From Atherix ibis (Eukaryota > Arthropoda > Insecta > Diptera > Athericidae): 64,000 nt of DNA. Every line of letters starts with the position of its first letter. Position 1 is the stretch's first letter. Positions 23,970 through 36,570 of the stretch are shown one piece after another. The stretch lies in NCBI GenBank assembly GCA_958298945.1, contig OY282605.1, forward strand, positions 42,820,811 through 42,884,810, read 5' to 3'. The position numbers and the translations under genes were made by a program. The notes beneath the pieces were generated by a model. It had not been told where the DNA came from, made no database searches, and saw only the letters and a program-made list of their open reading frames with translations.

Positions 23970-25426
23970 ATGGAAAGCACCCATTATGTGAATTATATGC
24001 AGGGAATGCTTAGAATGCTAGTGTCTTTAAATGATCTCAAAAATCAGTATAAGGATATAAGACAAGGTGAAATACGAGAGAATCAACCGAACACATCTAC
24101 GAAATCAATAACAGAGGAGACAGCAGTTGAACAATCTAAACCGCAGGCAATAAAACGTCCAAGGGGGCCAAATTTAGATCGATGTGGTGATGATTATTTC
24201 GATTTGACATTTTCCGTTATTAAGGAGAAAGATCCAAAACAGTTCTTTGAACATACACGAATGACTCTAAATGCGTACAATGTTTTATACTTTTTGATTA
24301 ATGAAAAACTAGAGAAAAAGTCAATTCGACAGGCTATAAATCCAGAATACCGTTTGGCTATTACATTAACGTAACTATTTATAAAATTATATGAATTCTA
24401 CAATTATCTTACCGAATATTAATTTATAGGTTTCTAGCACAAGGAGTATCTATTCAAAGTTTAGCACACGATTTTAAATTGGGTAAAGAGACAGTTAGGA
24501 AAATAGTTCTTGAAACATGCGACGTTTTATGGAATACGTTATCTCCATTCTATGTTTCGGAACCAACACTAATGGATTTCGGAGAGATTTGCCAAGACTT
24601 TTACAGTTTGTCTGGACTACCAAACTGTATAGGCGCTCTGGGTGGTAAGCATATTTCCATTCGATGTCCAAGTAGCTCTAGCAGTGAATATCCAAAAAAT
24701 AAGACTATGCCAGGAATTTGTTTAATAGCATCATGCGATGCTAAATACAGATTTACGTATGTAGATGTGGGAATGTATGGAATGCAAAACGAAGGTAATT
24801 TGATTATAAATTTAATTATCAACTATAAAGTTTAATAAAAAAAAAACCTTTGTTTTTTTTATAAAGGTATTTTTCGGAGCAGTGTATTGGGTAAGAAAAT
24901 TATAAATAAAACGTTGAATATACCACAGCCACAACTCTCACCGTTAATAGATGGATTATTACCAAATTTTTTCGTCGCCGATGCTGCATTCCCCTTATCG
25001 GAAAATATTATGAAACCATATCCAGGCCAATATTTACCAATTGAACGACAATATTTTAATCAACGGATTAATCGTGCGACAAAAGTTATTGAAAATGCTT
25101 TCGGTCTATTAGCATCAAGATGGAGAATCTTAACAACTACACTAAATTTACAGCCGGAAAACGCTGAAAAAGTTGTTCTAGCTTGTGTGGCATTACATAA
25201 TTTTATTAAGTTAAGTGAAGATTCATCACAATATTGTCCGCCAAATTTTGTTGATTGGGAAGATTGCAATTATATGGAACAGCCAGGCGAATGGAGAAAT
25301 ATTGTTCCTACTAGTAAATTTCAATCAATTTCACCATCAAATGCGGCTCATCGATACGGTGGCCAAAGATCTACTGAAATAAGGGATAAATTGTGTGACT
25401 ACATTAACAGTCATAATAGGCAATAA
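23970..25426 (+). CDS. PIF/Harbinger transposase-derived protein (HARBI1/DPLG-like), 441 aa, likely domesticated
   Basis: Exons are 23970-24370, 24430-24794 and 24867-25426 (1326 bp), GT-AG, with no stop or frameshift. After a polar N-terminus a helix-turn-helix region (LAQGVSIQSLAHDFKLGKET, about residues 136-156) precedes the DDE nuclease-like domain. The first catalytic block reads IGALGGKHISI where active family members have G-x-x-D-G-x-H, so the first Asp is Gly205. The other two positions remain: Asp294 (FFVADAAFPL) and Glu331 (KVIENAFGLL), 36 residues apart. The end is the usual LACVALHNFIK block. Intact frame and introns with a lost catalytic Asp point to a host gene, not a mobile transposon. 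I see no flanking terminal inverted repeats. It converges on a MADF gene 122 bp away. Confidence 0.88.
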
Positions 25427-25548
25427 GAATAGCATAAATCGTATAAATAAATAACTCATCAATATTCCATTGGAAATTATCTTATTTATTAAAAAAAAAA
25501 AATATTTCTTAACAACTAATTTTGTACTATATTTTACTACATAAAATT

Positions 25549-26362
25549 TCAAATTTTTCGAATTTCCATTAAATAGTTCAATATATGCATTCGGACTTCA
25601 TCTTTTTTCTGTTGTGGTAATTCCTTTAACATCGCCACGAGCATCTTTCCAAATAGATCGTCCGGATTATCACTCTGTTCTGTTATTTTGTTTTTCAAAA
25701 CTTCTAATGTCTCTTCAAATTTTTCAATAGCCGTTTGGAAAGATGATTCACTTGTACGTCTTCTTGTACTATTCTTATCTGTATAAATTTGTGATATACT
25801 GTCTTCACCTTCCATTGATTGTGATTCATTTTTACCATCTGGCCTGTTGAAAATATACGTAAATAATTAGAATTTTCGATGAACATTCATTTATCTTTCA
25901 ATTATTTTGGATTGAAGGAAAAAAGCAGAGTTAATTTAATAGCAAATTTACATTATACAAATAAAAGAAATTATGTTGAAATTATTACGCTTTTGGTTGA
26001 ATATAATCTTTGATAAATTCCATTTGAGTATAAAATGGCCATAATGCTCTTGGTTTCTTTCCCTGTAGTCTGTGCAATTTTCTACTTTCCTTAGTGAATT
26101 TCTCACGTAACAAACGCCAACGTTTATGGCAGACTTCACCTGTATACAAATGTAAATATTAAAATTTCAATGGCATCAGCTAGCTAACGCCAACTGAAAA
26201 TCACTCAATCCACGTACTGCTCATTCCTGTACTTTCGGCGATCTGTTCCCAATATTTGCTACGCTCCGACTTATTAAAATAGCCATGATGCCGTTTGTTG
26301 TACAGACATTCGTATTTCTTCACATTGAGAATCAGGTTCTCAATGAAATCCTTTTCCGACAT
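25549..26362 (-). CDS. MADF-BESS domain protein, three exons, 196 aa, partner candidate of the PIF-like gene
   Basis: Exons are 26362-26218, 26139-25989 and 25843-25549 (591 bp); GT-AG borders restore the MADF core across both introns. The N-terminal MADF (Myb/SANT-like) domain covers about residues 5-95: FIENLILNVKKYECLYNKRH, RSKYWEQIAESTGMSSEVCH, KRWRLLREKFTKESRKL and ALWPFYTQMEFIKDYI. A charged linker leads to a BESS-like motif at about 159-192 (DLFGKMLVAMLKELPQQKKD). MADF-BESS proteins are insect DNA-binding factors, and PIF/Harbinger transposons carry a second Myb/SANT or MADF protein that works with the transposase. Its position 122 bp from the PIF-like gene suggests both came from one element. 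Confidence 0.85.
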
Positions 26363-26749
26363 TATAAACGCGCTTAAAATTGACAGACAAAACAATCAGT
26401 ACAAAGCCAATAAATACAACTTTTGACAGTAGCTTATTCCAGCCAATTCCAACTCACTCTACTACATTGGCTGTCGTTGAGTCAACGAAACAGCAGAAAA
26501 GTTAACGACACACACTTACGTACGCCAACTTCATCCTGCTTGCTCACTACGTATACTTAAGGTGATGTATGCATGCGAACACTATTCTTCGACAAACTGT
26601 ATTGTAGCTGTTGCCGCTGTATACACAGAAAATCAGCTGCGAAGTTTGATTGGTGCCGGCATTTTGCTCTTTTCTTTTTTCATTTTTATTCAATTGCGTG
26701 CTTGTAAATTGCAACATTTTGAATTCTTAATTTGTGCAACGAACTCAAA
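26363..26749. promoter_or_regulatory. divergent promoter interval MADF gene / rad50
   Basis: A 387-bp spacer separates the MADF start (-) and the rad50 start (+). It is less AT-rich than its surroundings at about 26,440-26,660. That it carries both promoters is inferred from geometry alone. Confidence 0.45.
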
Positions 26750-29700
26750 ATGTCAATGATTGATAAGTTAATTATTCGGGGTGTTCGAAGTTTTGGCATT
26801 AAAGTCGAAGATGAACAAGTAATAATTTGAAGATATATATTCCACAATTTCTGATTTACCTAAACATGGTGAAATAATCAAAAATTCTTCGAATTATTTT
26901 AGCTTATTACATTTAGTGCTCCGCTGACACTTATACTTGGAGCAAATGGTTCTGGAAAAACAACTATAATTGAATGTTTAAAATATGCTCTCACTGGTGA
27001 ATTGCCGCCTGGTAGTGATAAGGGGAAAAGTTTTGTTCACGATCCAAAAATATTCGATACGAGAGAATGCCTTGGTCGAGTTAAATTGAAGGTTTGTTTT
27101 TCTGTTTATTCTTAAAAGAAATTTCCAAATGCTATAGTATATGCATATGATTTTAGAACAATATATTATATACATTTACAGAGTAAAGAGGCTTATTTAA
27201 GTGGAAAAAAAATGTTATATTTCCATAATGAAGAATTACTTTTTATTTTAGGTAAAAAATATAAAAAATGAATATTTAACCATTACACGCGGTATGAAAA
27301 CCAGTTGTAAAAAAGGTGGGAAATTATCATTTGAAACATTAGATAGTACAATAACTTTCGAGAAAGATGGACAAAGGGGCTCAGTTAATAGACGTTGTGT
27401 AGATGTTAATACTGAAATTCCACAATTCATGGGTAAATAAATTGTTAAAATGTTGAATTAAATTGTATTGTAAAATAAACTTGATATATTAAATTTACTT
27501 TCCAATAGGTGTTTCAAAGGCGATAATAAATAATGTTATATTTTGTCATCAGGAAGATTCTAATTGGCCTCTAGAAGAGGGTAAAAAGCTCAAAGAGAAA
27601 TTTGATGCAATATTTGGAACAACCGAATATAATAAAGCAATTGAAAAAATCATTCAAATTCGAAAAGCTAAAGAAATCGAACGTAAACAGAAAGGTAATA
27701 TATTCTTTGAAAACTTTTTTCTGAATAGTTATTATTTTGAAATTTTAGAAAATGAGATTCGATATCTATTAGACTATAAAAATGAAGCTGAAAAGAAAAC
27801 TTTAGACTTAGATAAGGAGGAGAAAAAATTAAAAACTTTGCAAGAAAATTTCGAAATATATAAACTAGAAAGTATTACAATTGAAAGTCGACTTGCTGCA
27901 ATCATTAAACAAGAACTTGAAATTGGTCGAAATCAAAGAGAAAGAACCGAACTAAAAACCAAGTAATTGATGAATTATTCCAATTACATTATAAAAAAAA
28001 ATAATAACTAATTAATTTTGAAATTTGTTTAGATTGAAAAATTGTAGTGATCATCGAAAAAATCTTGTATCAAAAATTAAAAAGATTTTCGATGGTAATT
28101 TAGATTTACTAGACAAAGAGATTCGTTCATTTAAACATAAAATTAATGAAAAACATGGAGATGTTGAAAGTCTAGAAAAGAAAATTGTTCAGGTGAAAAA
28201 TAAGGAAAAAAATCTTCGCGAATCACTAACTAATTGTGAGAAAAAAAGTGCTGGTTTAATTCTTCAACGACAACAAGAACAGGATTATCTTTCGGAACGT
28301 GCGGAAAAAATGCAATCGTTATGCAAAGATCTTTCGATTAATATTGGCATAGATTTGGAGGCATTAAGTGAAGAAACTGAAAATATAATTCAAGATATAG
28401 CTTCAGGGATAAAGCAGCGTGATGATGAAGTTGTAAAAATCGCTGCGACACACGAAAAAGCCGACTCCGAATTGCAAGTGGAAATCGATAGAGTACGAGT
28501 TGATCAGGCTTCTGTTGAAAGCGACATATCCTCGAAGTCATCTCAGGTTTGACAATCTTCAATACTAAACATAAAAAGAAATGAATTGATTAAAAAAAAA
28601 TTAAATTTAATTTTTTTTATTTAAGAGATCCGATTTGGAAAAGCAAAAATTAAAAGTTAAAGCAGAAATAAATACTGTCGAAAATTCTGCGAGTACATTA
28701 GAATCTGTTACACGCGATATTGAAAGATTAGAAGCTAAACTTGAAGAGAGCAGCAAATCTATAGATTTAGAAGCAGTGAAAAGTTCTATAGATGAGAGAA
28801 AAGTTCTAATTAAAAATATGGATGAAGAACTTCAAAATATCGATGATAAATTAACATTTTTAAATTCATTTACTAAACTTAAAGCTGAAATTAATTTAAA
28901 GGGAGAAGAATTAGATAAGCGCGAATCTGAAATAAGACGTGTTAAAAGCAAAAATTCCGATAATATAAAGAAAATATTTAATCAGAAGTCGGTTGAAAAT
29001 AATTTCAAACGTAATTTGCAAGATTGTTATGCAAAATTACAAAAAGAGATCCATGATTTAACACAAGATGTTAATAGAAGTAAACTAAAAGAAAAAGAAC
29101 TACAGATTAAAAGAAAGAATCAAAAAGATGAATTAGCAAAATTTGAAAAGGAACTGGAACAAAATGAAGATAGAATATTTGATGAAATTCATTCTGGGTC
29201 GTATGAACAAATATTAGCGAAAACTAAAGAAAATGTTGAAAAGTTACAACTTGAATTTGGTGCACTAAAAACAGCCGAGTCTATGTATACAAAGTTAGTA
29301 TTATTTACTATCAATTTATTATTGTATATTGACTTTTTTTTTACCAAATTAAAAACATGTGCAAATTTATCCAATTATAAAAGGTATATTAACAAAATTG
29401 ATGAAGATCCATGCTGTCCACTTTGCCATAAGAATATGACATCAAATGAGGTACGATCATTCATTTTTTGAGTCTTATCATATTTAAATAAAAATGATTT
29501 ATTTATTTTACATATAGGCTAGTGATCTGACAAATGAATTGAATGATGAAATACGGCGATTACCGTCTAGCATACAAACAACGGAACAACAATTGACGAT
29601 GGAAAGAAAAAAGTACGAACGTCTATTAGAATTACGATCAACGATCGAAAAGGTAGACACTTTGAAAAAGAATATACCGAAATGTAAACAGGATTTAAGA

Positions 29701-31658
29701 AAAATCGAAGAAGAATTAGCTGATGTAGCAAATTCTATCGAATCACTTCAAATGACCATTTGTGAACCTAATTCACTGCTGGAAATTGCTGCAAGCTTGT
29801 CAGGCGATATGAGTCTACTTGACGAAGCAATGAAAGAATCTGCACGATTGAACATTGAATTGCAAGCATTAAAAGTATATATTTTGTTATAGATGAGTAT
29901 GCAATCATAAGTTTTGTATATTTTGATGTAAAATTTTTAAGGAAAAACTACCTGAAACTGATTCAAATATGACACTAGAAGATGTACAGAAAAAGAAATC
30001 CACTTTAGTTATCGAGTTGAAAAGTCTTCGAAGTGACCTTGAAAAGGAACACAATTTTTACCAGACACAAACGGATGTATTGAATAAACTTCGAGAGAAA
30101 CGTAACAAGTACGAAAGGCTCTTTTAAAATTCATTTTTCTGAAGTTTGTTTCATAATTTAATTTATATCATTTTATTTATTTATAATTTTAGTTTAAAAG
30201 ATAAGCAAATAAAACTTCAAGAAGGCATGCAAGCTATTACACAACTTAAGCAACGATGTAAAGAGATCGATGCTAGTATTGAAAAAATAGTAGAAGAGTT
30301 GCATGATCTTCGACAAAAACTGCAACCACTCAAGAAAAAACTCGAATCATTGAATTTAAAAAAACAAAAGCTTCGTATGGAGAATAAGAGTATCATTCAG
30401 GAGATGACAACTAAAGTTGATAATCTTAAAAGGAAAAGTTCTGATATTCACAGGTAAACAAATGATAGATTCTTTTTTAATAGTGTGAGAAAATTTTTTT
30501 GTTAATATTTATTTTTATTATGGCTAGATTAACAAAAGAATTAAAGAATATGGCAAAACTTAATTTAGTGGAGCAAATAAAGCAAAATAAAAATGAGCGA
30601 AACAAATATTTGGAAGATCAAAAAGAAATGGTAAGAAAATATGATATACAAAAACTTATTGTCCAAAAAAAAAAAAAAAAAAAAAAATTATATTATTATA
30701 TTTCGTTATGTAGGAGAAAAGTCAAGAAGAACTTTTAAAACAATTGGGCATATTTAAAAAGGAAATTCTTAATCAAGAAATTGAGGAACGAGATTTGATT
30801 GATAATCGGGAATTAAAATTAATTGATAAAGAAACTGATGAGTTGAAAGTTAAATATGATAGGGTATCCAATGAAATTGGAGAACAAAATTATGATGCGA
30901 TTCTTAAAGAAAAAGAGCAATTAAATTGTAAAAATGATGAAATCAAAGAAAAAAGAGGTGAATTGTCTGGTCAAACTGGTGAAATTAAAAGTAAAATTAA
31001 AGAACTGCAAAAAGAACTACACGATCCGAAATATAAGAATTCATTAAAAAATTATCGAAAAAGTTTATACGATTTACTTGTTATGAAAAAATTAATTGGT
31101 GATTTAGGCCAATATCGTGTTGCCTTAGAAAATGCATTGATAAAATTCCATTCAGATAAAATGCAAAAAATCAATCGTTTGATTCGAGAATTCTGGAGAC
31201 AAATATACCGTGGAAATGATATTGATTTCATTCAAATATTAACTGAAACGGATGATACAAAAGCTGATAATGCCGATAAGAAACGGAGCTACAGTTATCG
31301 TGTTGTTCAATCGAAAAATAATTCTTTAATTGATATGAGAGGAAGATGCAGTGCTGGTCAGCGAGTATTAGCTTCGTTAATCATTCGAATGGCTTTAGCG
31401 GAAACGTTTAGTAGTAATTGTGGTGTTCTTGCTTTAGATGAACCGACCACTAATTTGGATCGTGAAAATATCCTTTCATTATGTGAAGCTTTAAATCGAA
31501 TTGTTGAAGAGCGACAGGTGCAAACAAACTTTATGTTAATAATAATTACTCACGATGAAGAATTTATTAATACTCTTGGAAAAGTTGGATATTATTGTAA
31601 AGTTTTTCGTAACGATGAAGGTAAATCAGTTATACGAACAGTATTGATTTCCAATTAA
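26750..31658 (+). CDS. rad50: Rad50 double-strand-break repair ATPase, 13 exons, 1306 aa
   Basis: Rad50 is the SMC-like ATPase of the Mre11-Rad50-Nbs complex that tethers and processes DNA ends and protects telomeres. Exons are 26750-26818, 26903-27091, 27252-27432, 27509-27694, 27749-27962, 28033-28546, 28626-29293, 29384-29450, 29518-29874, 29942-30108, 30193-30453, 30528-30630 and 30714-31658 (3921 bp). Walker A is GANGSGKTT (residues 36-44). [11 protein letters not shown] is the Rad50 Q-loop region. Two long coiled coils flank the zinc hook CPLC (about 685-688, exon 8), matching the human hook position. The ABC signature is [20 protein letters not shown] (about 1203-1222) and Walker B/D-loop is [11 protein letters not shown] (about 1231-1241). 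Length is the family norm and all functional motifs are intact. Confidence 0.97.
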
Positions 31659-32494
31659 AAAAAAAAAGAAATTTTTTAACATGATTGTTATTTGTTATTT
31701 GAAAATTTTCTGAAGATTATTATTATTATTATTAATTATCCATATGTTAATTTATTAATATATATTTTTTTTAAATAAAGAAAAAAAAATAAAGAATAAA
31801 ATTTTTTAATTTCTTGACAATTTTGAGTAAACGTAAGAGATTGGCAGCCATTCCCATTGTAATTAGAGAAGCTACTGTGAATTATTTCTTTCTATCGTAA
31901 CTAGCGCCGCCAATATATAAATTTGAACACGAATATGAATTTAGTCTTTTTTTGGTCGCACAGCCCTTTTGCCTGTCGAGATTGAGATAATATGGCGGTT
32001 GTTACGTGTTGACTGAACGATTGTTTTTAATCGAAGTTATATATTTTGGTGCATTTTAATTAAATCAGTTTGATAATATCAATACAAGAGAATAATCGAA
32101 TCGTTTTTGTTCGTAAATTCGTGCACTGGTTTTCATATAATCATATAAATTGCTACTGACGGTCAAATGACAGCTCCTCCTCATATCGACAAACGTGAAT
32201 CGAAAGCGATCTAAAAAAAAATTAATTTATTTTCAATGCACACACAACTGTACGTTCGTGCATTTATTTAGCCGGCTTTGATTGAATATTATAATAAAGT
32301 GCTTATAAGTGTGTGTGATTTTTTTTCCTTCTAAATTGTATTCATATATTATTATATATATATATATATATAATCTAAGTGAACCCATTGCATTTATCAA
32401 ATATTTAATATACCATATATAGTTCTATAATAAATTATAATTCAGTTTAATATATAAGTAAAAGGTTCATTAATAAACTAATAAACTAGACATA
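31659..32494. other. rad50 3' end and drk 5' region
   Basis: Contains rad50 polyadenylation signals (about 31,774-31,800). A GC-richer stretch at 31,840-32,000 and 32,150-32,290 probably includes the drk promoter and 5' UTR. An (AT)n tract lies at about 32,349-32,372. No other gene seen. Confidence 0.45.
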
Positions 32495-32572
32495 ATGGAA
32501 GCAATTGCTAAACACGATTTTACAGCTACAGCCGACGACGAGCTTAGTTTCAGGAAATCACAAGTTCTCAAG
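32495..32572 (+). CDS. drk: drk (Grb2 homologue), first coding exon only, 26 residues
   Basis: Drk is the SH3-SH2-SH3 adaptor that links receptor tyrosine kinases to Sos and Ras in the cytoplasm. The exon encodes the start of the N-terminal SH3 domain, beginning [17 protein letters not shown] and ending FRKSQVLK, which closely matches the fly and vertebrate Grb2 N-terminus (ALYDF-type strand then DELSF). It ends at a GT donor, AAG/GTATTT, in phase 0. The rest (second half of SH3, SH2, second SH3) is not visible downstream to 64,000, so the gene is cut by the window and has a very long first coding intron. Confidence 0.92.
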
Positions 32573-34578
32573 GTATTTTTCATTGATGTGACTCACTCCC
32601 TCATCCATCCATCCATCTATACATTCATTTATACAATAAAATTTCTATCCATGTACACAAATAAATTTTGTACTTGCAATAAGAAAATCTCCCAAAGCAT
32701 TTTTATTTATTTACATAGAAACATTACCAATTAAATAAAGTATGTATTAAGGTAAAAACAAAAACAAACAATAATTGATAATTTATCATTAAAAAATTCA
32801 TGTTTTACAATATATTTTGTATACGAGACAAAAACTGATTGACCAAAATTAACAGAATTGGAAAAGGTAACAATAACTAGGTACAATAATATATATATAT
32901 TATACATAGTCTATGAAATAAATAAGAATAATGAGTAAAGAATTTATTGAATAAAATTTAGCCAATTCGATTGCTCGCAAAATAAACCACACCAAAAACT
33001 ATACGAAACGAAACCGAATTCAGAGTCAGAGTCATTGAAATTAGTTCTGTTGTATTGGGGGCTGGCTGGTAAGCAAGCAGTCAGTCAGTCACTCAGTCAG
33101 CCGAATAGTCAACCAGTAGAGCGGGCGAGCAGAAAGTAGCAAGTATCGAGTGTATGAACAGCGCGCAACGTGAAACAGGAGGGCAACGAGGCAAATTATT
33201 AAGCAGGCGGTTAGGCCAAGCATGCATGCAGGCTGTCCCAACTTTTATATTGTATTGTCGCGCTCATCTGACCTGCCCGTCTGACTCTTGCCTGTTAGTT
33301 AGTTAGCCTGCTGGTGCTCTGTTGTTGTTCAGCCTATTTTAATGCTTGTTTGCCGGTGAGATTTCAGGTTTTTCATTTTAGAATAATATAATGCCTCTGT
33401 GTTTTTTTTTTGTCGTTTCTTTTTTTTTTTTTTTTTTTTCTTCCCAAAGTAATATTCAATATGTCTATCACTTTTGTACTCTCCTCCACCTGAATAGTAC
33501 TCGTATGTATATCTATAGTTAGTTCACTCTATTAAAAAGAAAAGCAGCATTGACTGTATGAGAATAGAAGAAGAGCAGCAATGAGCCATGAGTATTTGCT
33601 ACTCCTAATGTGTCGTTGGCTATTTAATGATTGTCTATTTATTTGTAGTCTGCTTATACAGAATCGATGCATACATATGAACATAAGTTGATTGTATGAT
33701 TGTACTAAATATTATGTTATGTTTAAAAAATTTTCATTTTTCATATCAAATGAAATTTAAATGTAGAAAGAAAAAAAATAAGACTAAAAATCATCTATAA
33801 AATAAAATGAAATGGAAACTGATGATAATTATAAACAAACAAACCCAACAAATCAAAAAAAAAAAAAAAAACACTAAATAAATAAATATTTAAATAAAAA
33901 GTCTATAAAGAAATTAAAAGAAAAAATTCTTTTATCATAATGTTTCTCAAAGAGAGAACAACAAACACAAAAAAAATATTTAAATAACAGAATAAGAAAA
34001 GTAAAAAATTGAAATGAAAATGAAAATAAGCTCAAAAAAATAAGTCTCTGGGATGAAAAGCCAAAAACATAAAAATATACATACACGTATATAAAATGAA
34101 AATGGCTCATTTCTCTTGGCCAGTTCTCAGTTCTAGTAGTTTGTTGATATGCTAGAAATAGTTCGAGAGTCCAATATGTATAATATATGACATTCATGAT
34201 ATGTGAAATTGATTCTATTCCCTATGATGTGTTGTTTTTGGTCTGCTATTTTAGCTTCGAATGGCTATCAGCATAGATAGAAGTACGTTCATAGGCAGTT
34301 AGATGGTGTTGGTGGTATATTTAGTTTTGTTGCTCGCGATTTTATTGCTACGGTCGGTCCGTTGTTGCCGCATCAAATAATTGTGTGCTTTTATGATTTT
34401 GAATCTTACTCGATTCTACCGGAACATCCGCTTTCAATTATTACGAACTGTAGAAGTGTTATATGGATTTGCATAGCAAAATATATTAATACACATTAAT
34501 AAAAATGAATGCGCTGATTTTGTACACTTGGAATTCGATGCAAATCTAGCTACGTACTTTGGAATTTGACGAGTTTCA
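32573..34578. other. intron stretch without transposons, includes a GC-richer patch
   Basis: Simple AT-rich DNA except 33,000-33,330, which is markedly GC-richer, has a (CAGT)n-like run at about 33,076-33,102, and is followed by a long T tract (33,420-33,440). This patch could be an enhancer or alternative 5' exon of drk, but it has no clear open frame. The rest shows A/T runs and nothing else recognisable. Confidence 0.4.
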
Positions 34579-34580
34579 TA

Positions 34581-35377
34581 CGAGGCCTGTTCAAAAAGTA
34601 TCGCGGATTTTGTGTTATTTCAAAAATTATTTATTTATTCCTGAATATCTATTTGATCCCCTCAAAGTAATGCCCACCAGATATTATACACTTGTGCCAA
34701 CGCCAACGTTTTTTCCAATCCTCGAACCACTTCAAAAAATCATTTTTTCTGATCTTGTTTAGCTCCTCCTTCGATGCCGTCTTTATCTCCTTAATCGTCC
34801 TTTCATGGGGCTCTTCAGTTTCGCGAACAAGAAAAAGTCACAGGGGGTCATATCTGGGGAATACGGTAAAATAACACATTATTAATGTGTTATTTTGGCC
34901 AAAAATGGCAAAAGCCAATTTTTGTTCTTCCACAAATCCGGGCGTTTCTGGCCGATTGCTTCGCGCAACTTCCGCATAACTTGCAGGTAATATTACTTAT
35001 TGACCATTCTACCCTGTGGCAAGAACTCATGATGCACCACGTCCCTGCAATCGAAGAAAACTGTAAGCAAAACCTTCACATTCGACCGACCTTGGCGCTT
35101 TTGTCGGTCTTGGCTCGTGCGGCAGCTTCCATCGGGATGATTGAGCTTTGGTTTCCACGTCATAACCATAAACCCATGATTCGTCACCAGTTATGACCCT
35201 CTGGAGCAAATTTGGATCATCGCGGACAGAGTCCAACAGCAGCTGTCAAAAATTAACTGTACATTCAAAATGGCCAAACTTGTCGGCGACATGAGTACCA
35301 ACATAACGCCACAAAAAAATTGAATATACGTAACCCGCGGAAACTCAAAATTTGCGATACATTTTGAACAGACCTCG
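34581..35377 (-). mobile_element. mariner family A, copy A1, internally deleted
   Basis: The ends are the inverted repeats CGAGGCCTGTTCAAAAAGTA and CGAGGTCTGTTCAAAATGTA, flanked by TA on both sides (34579-34580, 35378-35379). The 797-bp body reads, on the minus strand, parts of a DD34D mariner transposase (GDESWVYGYDVETKAQSSRW, VHHEFLPQG, KEYYLQVMRKLREAIRQKRP and the C-terminal LNKIRKNDFL) in several frames with stops. The DNA-binding half and other blocks are missing. I could not assign the subfamily with confidence. Confidence 0.88.
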
Positions 35378-35379
35378 TA

Positions 35380-36570
35380 TACTCTTCCTATTAATTTCAT
35401 CTATACATTCAATACCCATTAAAATATGTGCACCTAGTTAGATAGATTATTGGGTTTCTATTCAATGTGAAATTATTGCACTATTCTCGTATGAATTTAT
35501 TATTAAAAAACTCATATTTTTATTTTATTATAAAATTTGATGAACTTTAAGATATCGGAATTGATAGATAATTCAAAATTGGAATAATTTCTTGTTCGTG
35601 TAAAATTTTATTTTTAATAATGCAAATGATCGCGTATAGTACAATTTCTTGTATAATTCAAAAATTTATTACTTGAAAATATTTAAATTGTTGTTGTTGT
35701 TGTATGCAATCTGATTTTCCATGGTCAAACAAATCTCAGCAAGCACTTTTTAATAACGCTTCCGTAATAATTAACACAGTAAACAATCATTAAATAATCA
35801 TTCTCAATTTATTTATTTATCTATACATGCTTGCATACATACCTTCTCACACATATATACACACACGTGTTAATGCAGATGCAATCGAAAAGTAAAAGAG
35901 GATGGTACAGTATTATAGAAAAATTTTAAATACTTTTTTATTATCATTAAAAAATCAATAAATTATATGTCAGGAAAATTTAAAGAATTTTGTATACATT
36001 TATTTTTATTAATTATTTGTGGGCGATCTATGTATTAGAAAACTATTTATTTGTCATTAATTCGAATAACTATAGTATTGAAATTGAAACTATATTATCA
36101 AAATAATTTTTTTTTTTTTCTTTTTAAATATATATTATATGTGTTTTTCTTTCAATAAAATCAATAAAATATAACCAAGATTGTGTTGATTTTAATATAA
36201 AACATATTGTGGTAAAAATATTTCAACCGTACCATTACTTTTGAATTGGAATGTATCTTGTATGATTTGAGAAGAAATTGCTGTTAACGTCTGCCTGATC
36301 TAATACGCTATGTACATATTTAAATATGTATGCTCTCCATAGGTTCACTAATCAATAGCATCCAAGGATTGTTTATATAAAAATCTATGTTGTTCCATAT
36401 ACTCGTATATATGTGTGTATATATATATATATATTATTTTCTCTTGTTTTAGGAAACACTATTTTACGGACATTTTACTTAATAAAATAATTTTTTTCTA
36501 TTATTTTTTACAAAATATAAAATTTCTAATTGATAAAAATTTGTTAAAAAAAAATACCTTTTTTAATATA
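35380..36570. other. intron stretch without recognisable features
   Basis: AT-rich DNA with a short GTT run near 35,690-35,703 and (TA)n at about 36,418-36,434. No gene or transposon identified. Confidence 0.4.

Noticed and set aside
32573..32734. Extension of the drk reading frame past 32,572
   Set aside because: The frame runs on only into hydrophobic AT-rich noise. The SH3 sequence stops exactly at a GT donor, so this is intron.
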